DNA of 64,000 bases from Fodinibius sediminis (GTDB taxonomy: Bacteria > Bacteroidota > Rhodothermia > Balneolales > Balneolaceae). Positions within the stretch are counted from its first letter, which is position 1. Every line of letters starts with the position of its first letter. The stretch spans positions 62,001 through 126,000 of the forward strand of contig NZ_FXTH01000010.1 of NCBI RefSeq assembly GCF_900182555.1, read 5' to 3'. Below are positions 38,594-46,577 of the stretch, in pieces. The notes beneath the pieces were generated by a model, which did not search any database, was not told the DNA's origin, and saw only the letters and a program-made list of their open reading frames with translations. A program made the position numbers and the translations under genes.

Positions 38594-39538
38594 TTAGTCG
38601 TTGAGCAGATTATCGATGGTCCTGGAACTGACCCCCAGCTCGGATTGCAGCCGTTCGCTGTTGGCCTGCAACCACGCCCGAAAATCCTCCTCGATCGCAT
38701 CGGTCCATTCGGTATCCATCTGACCAGCGGTATAGGTGCCGCTGCGCACCCGTTCGTGGGCGAAGGCGTCGCGGGCACGAATCACCTCTGAGCGCGTCAC
38801 CACCTGTTCGGCCAGGTGGGGCGGGATAAAAATCACTCCCTCTGGCTTGGCCAGCACCACATCACCGGGCAGCACTGTCACTGAGCCGATCCGCGTCGGC
38901 CCGTTGATGGCTGCCAGCATCATTTCCTGGATAAAGGAGGGGTGCCAGTCGCGCACAAAGGCGTTGAAGCCCTCGATTTCGGCCAGGCCCTCACGGTCTC
39001 GTGAGGAACCGTTGAATACCACCCCGTTGCCGGAATTGGCATAGATCGTATTGCCCAGGCGATCGCCTATGAGCGTGCCATCCTTTACTTTTCCATAGCC
39101 GTCGGCCACGTATACATCGCCCTGCTCGAGCATGTCGATGGGCCAGGTGTTGGGCGGGCCCGACCGATCGGCCTTTTTGCCCTCGCCATCAATGTACTCC
39201 TGCACCCCGGGGCGCGCCGGCATATAGGTAGCGGTCAGCGCCCGGCCCACTATGGGCTCCTCCGGATGCAGAATCCTCCACTGCCCTCCTTCAAACTGGT
39301 TGTGGTATCCCTCGCCACGGATGATGCCCCAGGCCTCTTCAATAGTTACATGCTCCATGCGCTCCAGGATGTGGTCCGGCACCCGCGGGCGTCCATCATC
39401 AAAACGCTCCCCCTCCCAGTGGGGGGTGAGGGCAATAAGCTTTTCCTCTGGGATCGTCTGCGCATTCACCCGAAACGGGAAACATAAACAGAAGATGAAA
39501 ACAAAAATTGACCAAGACTTTACATATTTCATAATCAT
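38594..39538 (-). CDS. Exported RraA-family protein (aldolase/decarboxylase-like)
   Basis: A protein of the RraA/4-hydroxy-4-methyl-2-oxoglutarate aldolase family with a cleavable signal peptide ending FRVNAQ. I place the start at 39538 (about 314 residues); upstream ATG 39565 and downstream ATG 39532 are possible. The family core is at about 110-235: GRALTATYMP, DRLGNTIYAN and GVVFNGSSRDREG, in which the Arg-Asp pair of the metal-dependent aldolases is kept, although the preceding Asp of DGxxRD is Asn. VLPGDVVLAKPEGVIFIPP follows. A C-terminal helical tail has FRAWLQANSERLQ. Family enzymes cleave or decarboxylate 2-keto acids. It sits between the two enolase-superfamily genes. Confidence 0.82.
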   Translation of the reverse strand: MIMKYVKSWSIFVFIFCLCFPFRVNAQTIPEEKLIALTPHWEGERFDDGRPRVPDHILERMEHVTIEEAWGIIRGEGYHNQFEGGQWRILHPEEPIVGRALTATYMPARPGVQEYIDGEGKKADRSGPPNTWPIDMLEQGDVYVADGYGKVKDGTLIGDRLGNTIYANSGNGVVFNGSSRDREGLAEIEGFNAFVRDWHPSFIQEMMLAAINGPTRIGSVTVLPGDVVLAKPEGVIFIPPHLAEQVVTRSEVIRARDAFAHERVRSGTYTAGQMDTEWTDAIEEDFRAWLQANSERLQSELGVSSRTIDNLLND

Positions 39539-39695
39539 TGATTTATACTTTTGGTATCTAATCATTCGTAATGTTAGGTATTCTGAATCGGTGGCCCAAA
39601 CCGTCCGTGCCTGCCCGGGGTATTATTGCAACAGATCGTCTTAAGCACTTACACAACCAGGAAAACCATGCCAACCCATCACCAGGGGTCCCCTG

Positions 39696-41102
39696 TCAGC
39701 TCCATAGACGGTCCCACGAACGTTGCTGATCCCACTCCGGAGTGGGGGCAAAAAATTCGGCATCATCCATAAGATGTTCTTTTACAACGTCCTCATTCAG
39801 TTCCACTCCAATACCCGGCTTCTCGGGGACCCTCACATATCCATCCTGAACAATAGGCTTATCGATGCCCGTAACAAGGTCCTCCCACCATGGATCGTCC
39901 ACAGAATGATGTTCCAGCCACATAAAGTTTTCAGTAGCGGCTGCACTGTGTACACAACCTAAAAAGGAGACCGGGGAAGCGGCATGATGATGCATGAAAC
40001 CGATCCCATGCCGGGAGGCATAATCTCCTATGCGTTTGGTCTCTAAAATTCCCCCCGCCGAATTTGGATCGGGATGAACGATGCTCACAGCCTGGTTGTC
40101 AATCAGGGGCTTAAATCCTTCCAAGCCAAAAATATCTTCCCCTGTCAGCGTAGGGGTCGTTGAGGAGGTGGTAATTTCTCGCCATTGTTCTGTATACTGC
40201 CAGGGGATGATATCTTCGGAGTATGCCAGGTTATACGGTTCGGCCGCGCGATTTATTTTAATAGCCTCGTTTATCCCGAAGTGCCCCCAGTGATCGACCC
40301 CCAGTGGTATTTCATACCCAATCTTTGATCTTGTAACATCAATGTACTCCATGAGCCGGTCAATACCTTTATCCGTGATCTGGATCCTTGTAAATGGATG
40401 CTTCGTATTTGAATAACTGCCGGCTATCGAGTTCCAGCCTGACAATCCTCCCGGCTGGTTTCTCCAAAACTCGGCATTGACCAGTGTCCCGGGGACATCA
40501 GCAATGAGCCCTATACCCACATCCATTTTAAGTGCTGTATACCCCTGATCAATTCTTCCCTGCAACCTGTCGGCAAAAACTTCTGGATCCTTGGATGTGG
40601 GAGTATCAGCATAAACCCGAACTTCGTCTCTGTATTTGCCTCCCAGCATTTGATACACCGGCACGCCATATGCTTTCCCGGCCAAATCCCACAGAGCCAT
40701 TTCAACGCCTGAAACACCTCCCCCCTGCCGCCCGTGACCTCCGAATTGTTTTATTATTCTAAATAATTTTTCCACATTGCAGGGATTCATGCCCAGAATC
40801 CGGCTTTTCAGCATCAGTGCATATCGGGGGTCTGCCCCGTCCCTGACATCTCCGTATCCATGGATTTCCTGGTTGGTACTAATCCGAATAATCGGCGCAG
40901 CATCATCGACATGGGCAATGCGCATATCGGTAATCTGTAGATCAGAGGGGGCGGAATTCCTGTTAATCCTGGAAGTCAACTGTTCAATCTGACTCCGCTG
41001 CGGTGCCATGATCAGTGATCCAAGGCTCATTCCACCCAGGGCGGTTTGCCGCAAAAAATCCCGTCGCTTAATGCCTTTTTTCTCCTTTTTTGATTCTTTC
41101 AT
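39696..41102 (-). CDS. Tat-exported enolase-superfamily sugar-acid dehydratase, copy 2
   Basis: A 468-residue paralogue of the gene at 37130-38560. A Tat signal (IKRRDFLRQTALGGMSLGSL) is followed by the MR/MLE fold, with the same KMD motif (YTALKMDVG), Asp-His in GVDHWGHFG, Glu in YSEDIIPWQ and TLTGEDIFG, and a His-rich GFMHHHAASPVSF where copy 1 has NLHFAGSPIG. Both copies end in PTPEW-x(2-5)-RSWDRLWS, so they share a C-terminus. The differences near the active site suggest different sugar acids or stereoisomers. It is 157 bases before the RraA-like gene and 362 bases after the second AGE-like gene. Confidence 0.87.
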   Translation of the reverse strand: MKESKKEKKGIKRRDFLRQTALGGMSLGSLIMAPQRSQIEQLTSRINRNSAPSDLQITDMRIAHVDDAAPIIRISTNQEIHGYGDVRDGADPRYALMLKSRILGMNPCNVEKLFRIIKQFGGHGRQGGGVSGVEMALWDLAGKAYGVPVYQMLGGKYRDEVRVYADTPTSKDPEVFADRLQGRIDQGYTALKMDVGIGLIADVPGTLVNAEFWRNQPGGLSGWNSIAGSYSNTKHPFTRIQITDKGIDRLMEYIDVTRSKIGYEIPLGVDHWGHFGINEAIKINRAAEPYNLAYSEDIIPWQYTEQWREITTSSTTPTLTGEDIFGLEGFKPLIDNQAVSIVHPDPNSAGGILETKRIGDYASRHGIGFMHHHAASPVSFLGCVHSAAATENFMWLEHHSVDDPWWEDLVTGIDKPIVQDGYVRVPEKPGIGVELNEDVVKEHLMDDAEFFAPTPEWDQQRSWDRLWS

Positions 41103-41464
41103 AGACGCATTCGTTTAAAGTTATTTACCATCATTACTGCAGGTACAGAGCCGTAATGTACAGAAATGGTCACCCTTGGGCCTGCTCTTCTGTGAGCTCA
41201 GGAACTGCACCACACCATGCTTTAGAAGCTAACTGAACATCCAAAGGCAGGGCATTATAAAATCATATTCCCTGTATCCTTTTTTACTTCTGCTGTATGC
41301 CCTGCTCATTTTCATATCTTATAACGAATTAAAAGCAAAATACCACCACAACTATTTAAATCACCGCGTTGACGACAGGTCCTGTAGTGCTGCCCTGTCC
41401 TCCGCCGGCCAACAAAGAGAATCCGGCAGACCTACTCCCTCCCCAATTAGCATATTTTCGCTAC
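41103..41464. other. Intergenic, 362 bp
   Basis: Between two minus-strand genes. No gene or clear terminator was recognised. It may carry an internal promoter for the enolase-RraA-enolase-AGE-PQQ set. Confidence 0.45.
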
Positions 41465-42919
41465 TCATCGCATCAACTCCACCTCTATTTTTTTATTCCC
41501 GGGAGGCAATGTAATAAACCCCTCCTCCGCATTGAACTGATCCCAGATTTCACCATCTATTCGAACACTGTTAATGTAGACTTCAGAATCCTCCGTGATA
41601 TTCGGATACAGTCTCCCCCCCTTTGTGGGGCCATCAACCTTGAAATATAATGTCACGGGCTGCTCTGCTACCCAGAAATTAAGATAGAGATAATTTAACA
41701 GCCCATGCTCCATGGAATGATATGAGGTCTTCGAACGCACCGCTTTGTTACCCTCAACCAGCCTGCCCTCCACCCCCACTTTCAGAAAGGCGCCACCGAA
41801 CTCTTTGTCCATAATATGATCATTCCAAAAATCGGCTCCCTTCTGAAAATTTTGAAGATGATTCCGATCACCGGTAATCCGGTACATATACAGCTCCAGC
41901 ATGTTTCCGTACGCCTGGATCCACCAGGAGGTACTGGCTCTTTTTTTATTTGAATCCCGGAGAAAACTGTGATGCCATGCCCCTGTTTCGCGGTTAAAGG
42001 CAACTTCATACAAGGGAGTATACAACTCCATAGCCCTCTCCCTGTACCGATCTTTGCCGGTAAGAAGGTGCACCCTGAGCAAGAGCCATACCAGTTCCAG
42101 GTTGTGCCCCACATTGATTCTGTTACTCCGTTCGCCATTGAGCTGCCACTGCCGGTCGAAGCTTTCCAGCAGCCATCCTTGCTCCGGAGCCCTCATTTTA
42201 TCCAGCATTAGTTCTATTCCCCTAACCTGTTCATCCAGATACCGGGTACTCTGTGTAACAGGATACAGGTAAGCAAGATAACCGGACAGGGACGCCAGCT
42301 GAGGAGTAGCCTTCTTGGTGTCATCCTCAACCATAAGATCCCGAGCCAGGATATTAACATATCCCCCGTTTTCAGCATCCCAGGCATGCCTGTTCAACAA
42401 TTCGATTGATTTTTCAAGATTATTTAAAACCCGTTTATCACGGGTCACAACATAGTACATGGAAAGCCCGGTCACGGCATAAAGCTGCATAAACATGTCT
42501 TTTTGGCTATCGACAGGCTCCCCCTGCATATCAAGCTCATTAAACCACAATCCATATTCCGAATCCCATCCATTTTCCAGCAGGTCATCAACAATGCCTT
42601 CGGCTATCTCCAGGTATCGGTCTTCGCCGGTGAGCAGATAGGCCGTCGAATAGCTGAAAATATGGCGGGAAACCATTCCGGGGAACTGGCTATCTCCCTG
42701 GAACGGCTGCCATTCCCGATCCATATATGACGGAAAGGATCCCGTATCAGCGTCGTAGGCATACTCTGTCCACGGAATAATGATTTCGTTAAGAGCCTGG
42801 CTTTTCCAAAAATCACCCTCTTTTACATCACTATTTGAAGCGTCCCTTTCCCTACCGCATCCCCCAAAAAGCAATATAACACACACGCCCACTAAATGAC
42901 TCAATTTCACCTTATCCAT
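41465..42919 (-). CDS. AGE-like (alpha/alpha)6-barrel lipoprotein with C-terminal beta domain
   Basis: A 484-residue lipoprotein (lipobox FGGC, Cys21). Residues about 35-400 resemble AGE-family or related six-hairpin barrels: SRHIFSYSTAYLLTGEDRYLE, YGLWFNELD, QLYAVTGLSMYYVVTRDKRVL, HAWDAENGGYVNIL, VGHNLELVWLLLRVHLLTG and ASTSWWIQAYGNMLELYMYRITG. After about residue 410 comes a short beta-rich tail (VTLYFKVDG, ITLPPGNKKIEVELM), not found in the AGE1 gene at 35730-37094. Sequence identity between the two looks low, so the function could be epimerase or glycosidase-like. It is the first gene of the minus-strand enzyme block and divergent from the first CRTAC1 gene. Confidence 0.75.
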   Translation of the reverse strand: MDKVKLSHLVGVCVILLFGGCGRERDASNSDVKEGDFWKSQALNEIIIPWTEYAYDADTGSFPSYMDREWQPFQGDSQFPGMVSRHIFSYSTAYLLTGEDRYLEIAEGIVDDLLENGWDSEYGLWFNELDMQGEPVDSQKDMFMQLYAVTGLSMYYVVTRDKRVLNNLEKSIELLNRHAWDAENGGYVNILARDLMVEDDTKKATPQLASLSGYLAYLYPVTQSTRYLDEQVRGIELMLDKMRAPEQGWLLESFDRQWQLNGERSNRINVGHNLELVWLLLRVHLLTGKDRYRERAMELYTPLYEVAFNRETGAWHHSFLRDSNKKRASTSWWIQAYGNMLELYMYRITGDRNHLQNFQKGADFWNDHIMDKEFGGAFLKVGVEGRLVEGNKAVRSKTSYHSMEHGLLNYLYLNFWVAEQPVTLYFKVDGPTKGGRLYPNITEDSEVYINSVRIDGEIWDQFNAEEGFITLPPGNKKIEVELMR

Positions 42920-43208
42920 AGTATATTTTCTGATTTAATACCCTGTCAACTAACAAAATCAATTATACCATTGTATTAATGCAAAAGGAAATAGCCAAAT
43001 GGCACCTGTTTTACAGGTCCGCTTAAATCCTTCAATCAATTCCTTCCTCTCATGATGACGGCCCATCTGCCAAATCCTCAATTAATATTTGATGGATTCG
43101 GATATAAATTGAATATTCATTTCAGATACTTAACAACAGGGTTTTTTATACTGCTTCAAGATAAGGGATACAGCACCTCGTCAATAGCTGAATAGTTGAT
43201 CTGCCTCC

Positions 43209-46200
43209 ATGACTCAGTCAAAAAAAACAGTTCTTTTTCCGGGTCTTCTCACATGCATCCCATTGCTGGCCGTCCTCATCCTCACCAATTGTGCTGCCTC
43301 AACTGATGCACCACCCCTTTTTGAATTGGTACCCCATGAACAAACAGGCATTAATTTCATTAATAATGTGGAAGAAGGTGTAGGAAGCAACATCCTGGAA
43401 ACCGAATTTTTCTATAACGGCGGCGGGGTAGCGACAGGAGATATTAACAATGATGGACTGACAGATATTTATTTTACTGCCAATACAGGGGAAAACGCCT
43501 TATATCTTAACCAGGGTAACTTTCAGTTTAAAAACATCACGGCCAAAGCAATGGTCGGCGATGCTTCGGGCTGGTCGGCCGGAACAGCTATGGTCGACAT
43601 CAACGGGGATGGGTTTTTGGATATTTATGTTTGCAAGGCGGGAGAAACGACATTAAAAAATCGTCATAACAAGCTGTTTATTAACAATGGGGATATGACG
43701 TTTACCGAGGCAGCCGAAAGCTATGGGCTGGATGACCCGGGCTACTGTACACAGCCCGCTTTCCTTGATTATGACCGTGATGGTGACCTCGATCTCTATA
43801 TCGTCAACTATTCCGTTAAACCGCTGACCGGCTTTGACCTTGATGATATCAGGACACAAGTGGATCGTTACGCCGGTGACAGGCTTTACAGGAATGACAA
43901 CGGAACGTTTAGGGATGTCAGCAGGGAAGCCGGTATTGAACAAAATCCCATTGGCTTCGGACTCAGTGCAACGGTCTCTGATTTAAACAGGGATGGCTGG
44001 CCCGACATTTTCGTTACCAACGATTTTATTGAAAGAGACTACCTGTACATCAATCAGGGTGATGGAACCTTCGAGGACGAGATATTTAGCAGGACGGACC
44101 TCACCTCTTACTTTTCGATGGGGTCGGACATCGCCGATATTAACAACGATGCGTCACCTGACATCCTGGTCGCTGATATGCTGCCATACGAATATGCCCG
44201 CAGAAGGGTTTTTAAAAAACCCGACTATAGCATGTATGAGCAGTTGACCGCCCATGGATACCACCGGCAGAACATGAGAAACACCCTGCAAATCAACAGT
44301 GGGAATGGGACATTCACAGAAGTGGGGCGTCTTGCAGGTATTTCCAATACAGACTGGAGCTGGGCTCCCCTGCTGGCTGATTTTAACAACGACGGCCGGA
44401 AAGACATTGTCGTCACCAACGGTTTTGGCCGGTTCTACACCGATCTGGACTACCTGAATAATATTCTATGGGAAAAATATCCCCATGAGGAATTACCGGA
44501 AGATCCGAAGCTCCTCTATAAGCTCGTCCAGCAGATGAAACCGGTTGAGCTGCATAATTTCGCCTTTAAAAATGAGGGAAACCTGTCGTTCAGAGATGTA
44601 TCGGAGACCTGGGGCGTTAATCAGCAGGGCCTCTCTACCGGCGCAGCCTATGCGGACCTGGACAATGACGGGGCGCTGGATTATATCGTGAATAATATCA
44701 ATGAACCCCCCTTCATACTCAGAAACAGGACCCGGACCAGAAAGGAGAACAACTACCTGAAGATTCGCCTGCAGGGAGCCGGCATGAATACTTACGGCAT
44801 CGGGGCCAAAATTACCGTCACCGGTAAAGACAGTACCATCTTCTTCCAGGAAAACTTTCCTGTACGCGGCTTTCAATCATCTGTCGATCCCGTCCTTCAT
44901 TTCGGTCTTGGTTCCCATCAACAGGTTGACATTGAGGTTATCTGGCCCGACCAGTCTCATCAGAAGATAACTGATGTCAGTGCCAACCAGCTCGTCAGGC
45001 TTCACCAGAACAGGGCCGGGAAGCCTTCTTCGGTCCATAAGGATTCCATGTCGCAGCAAAACCAGATGTTTTTATTTCTTGACAACGCTGCCATGGGAAT
45101 GGATTTCACTCACCAGGAGAGCATACAACGCGACCGAATTGACACTCCCCTCATGCCCCATACCTTGACTAACCTCGGCCCGGCACTGGCCAGTGGAGAT
45201 GTCAATAATGATAAACTCGCCGACTTGTTTGTAGGTGGAGGCCAGGGACAAACAGCTGCTCTCTACCTTCAACAACCCAACGGCACATTCAACGAAGTAC
45301 CGATAACTGCCTTCGAAGAGCACCGGCAGCAGGAAGACACCGATGCGCTTTTTATGGATATCACCGGCAACGGGAGCCTCGATCTGTATGTAGTCAGCGG
45401 TGGCAACTCTGATCCGGCTAATGGGCCCGGATACCAGGACCGCCTGTATATTAATGACGGATTTGGCAACTTCGCCTATGCTCCCGATGCACTGCCCCGG
45501 ATGCATAGCAGCGGAGGAACCGTGACCCCGGTAGAACTCAATGGAGACGGCGCCCCGGACCTCTTTGTCGGAGGCCGGGTGAACTCCGGTCGCTATCCCT
45601 CTGCACCCCGGAGTTACCTGCTTAAAAACAACAATGGTCAATTCAGAGATATCACTCAACAAGCGGCACCTCAGCTCGCTTCACCGGGTATGGTCACAGA
45701 TGCCGTCTGGGGAGACTTCAACAGCAATGGCCGGCCGGAGCTTGTTATTGCCGGCGAATGGATGCCGATTCGCATCTTTGAGAAAAACAATGACCATACC
45801 TTCCATGAAATTACCAAAGCGGCTGGACTCCAAACCAGCGCCGGCTGGTGGAACGTCCTGAAAGCAGCTGACCTCAACAGTGACGGGCACCTGGACCTTA
45901 TTGCAGGTAACAGGGGGCTTAATGCCTTTTGGGATGCCTCCACCAAATCACCGGCAATCGTGTATGCCGGTGATTTCAACCATAATGGTTATTACGATCC
46001 CATCCTGACACAGGTCATCGAAGAGAATCGCTACCCCGTGCCCGGCAGAGATCTGTTGCTTCGACAACTGCCTGAACTGGAAAAAAAATTCCCGACCTAT
46101 GCCTCTTATTCAACAGCTACCATCGAAGACATTCTCACCGATGAACAAATGGAGGATGCCATAAAACTTGAAGCTCACACCTTTGCATCAACGGTATTCC

Positions 46201-46559
46201 AGAATAAGGGCGATGGCACATTCCGTTCTATCCCACTGCCCCGGCAAGCACAAACAGCCCCGATTTTCGATATGGTAGTATCCGATTTTGACCATGACTC
46301 CATTCCTGATCTACTGGTTGCCGGCAGCAACTTTGGAACCCGTCCTGAAAATGGTCCCACAGCCAACGAAGGAATGTTACTAAAAGGCCAGGGAACTTTT
46401 GACTTTAGCCCGATCAGTTCTCATGCAACAGGCTTTCTGGGTGTAGGTGATGTTCGAAATATCGAGGTGCTCTCCAGTGGTATTGGGCCACTGATCATTG
46501 TAGGCCGGCATGGAGATACGCTCATTCCCTATCTGTACCAGGGTCCGCAAGGACAGTAA
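43209..46559 (+). CDS. CRTAC1-family lipoprotein with FG-GAP/VCBS repeats and ASPIC/UnbV domain (copy 1)
   Basis: A 1,116-residue surface or periplasmic protein with lipobox LTNC (Cys28). It carries two blocks of calcium-binding FG-GAP/VCBS blades with the pattern D-x-N-x-D-G-x-x-D-I/L-Y: block one at about 70-510 (GDINNDGLTDIYF, DINGDGFLDIYV, DYDRDGDLDLYI, DLNRDGWPDIFV, DFNNDGRKDIVV, DLDNDGALDYIV), block two after about 660 (GDVNNDKLADLFV, DITGNGSLDLYV, ELNGDGAPDLFV, DFNSNGRPELVI, DLNSDGHLDLIA). Between them is an ASPIC/UnbV unit at about 518-595 (VRGFQSSVDPVLHFGLG). No enzymatic motif is seen; a binding role is likely. It is the only plus-strand gene in the sugar locus and converges on its paralogue with an 18-bp gap. 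Confidence 0.9.
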   Translation: MTQSKKTVLFPGLLTCIPLLAVLILTNCAASTDAPPLFELVPHEQTGINFINNVEEGVGSNILETEFFYNGGGVATGDINNDGLTDIYFTANTGENALYLNQGNFQFKNITAKAMVGDASGWSAGTAMVDINGDGFLDIYVCKAGETTLKNRHNKLFINNGDMTFTEAAESYGLDDPGYCTQPAFLDYDRDGDLDLYIVNYSVKPLTGFDLDDIRTQVDRYAGDRLYRNDNGTFRDVSREAGIEQNPIGFGLSATVSDLNRDGWPDIFVTNDFIERDYLYINQGDGTFEDEIFSRTDLTSYFSMGSDIADINNDASPDILVADMLPYEYARRRVFKKPDYSMYEQLTAHGYHRQNMRNTLQINSGNGTFTEVGRLAGISNTDWSWAPLLADFNNDGRKDIVVTNGFGRFYTDLDYLNNILWEKYPHEELPEDPKLLYKLVQQMKPVELHNFAFKNEGNLSFRDVSETWGVNQQGLSTGAAYADLDNDGALDYIVNNINEPPFILRNRTRTRKENNYLKIRLQGAGMNTYGIGAKITVTGKDSTIFFQENFPVRGFQSSVDPVLHFGLGSHQQVDIEVIWPDQSHQKITDVSANQLVRLHQNRAGKPSSVHKDSMSQQNQMFLFLDNAAMGMDFTHQESIQRDRIDTPLMPHTLTNLGPALASGDVNNDKLADLFVGGGQGQTAALYLQQPNGTFNEVPITAFEEHRQQEDTDALFMDITGNGSLDLYVVSGGNSDPANGPGYQDRLYINDGFGNFAYAPDALPRMHSSGGTVTPVELNGDGAPDLFVGGRVNSGRYPSAPRSYLLKNNNGQFRDITQQAAPQLASPGMVTDAVWGDFNSNGRPELVIAGEWMPIRIFEKNNDHTFHEITKAAGLQTSAGWWNVLKAADLNSDGHLDLIAGNRGLNAFWDASTKSPAIVYAGDFNHNGYYDPILTQVIEENRYPVPGRDLLLRQLPELEKKFPTYASYSTATIEDILTDEQMEDAIKLEAHTFASTVFQNKGDGTFRSIPLPRQAQTAPIFDMVVSDFDHDSIPDLLVAGSNFGTRPENGPTANEGMLLKGQGTFDFSPISSHATGFLGVGDVRNIEVLSSGIGPLIIVGRHGDTLIPYLYQGPQGQ

Positions 46560-46577
46560 AGCCCGATGACCCCGCAC

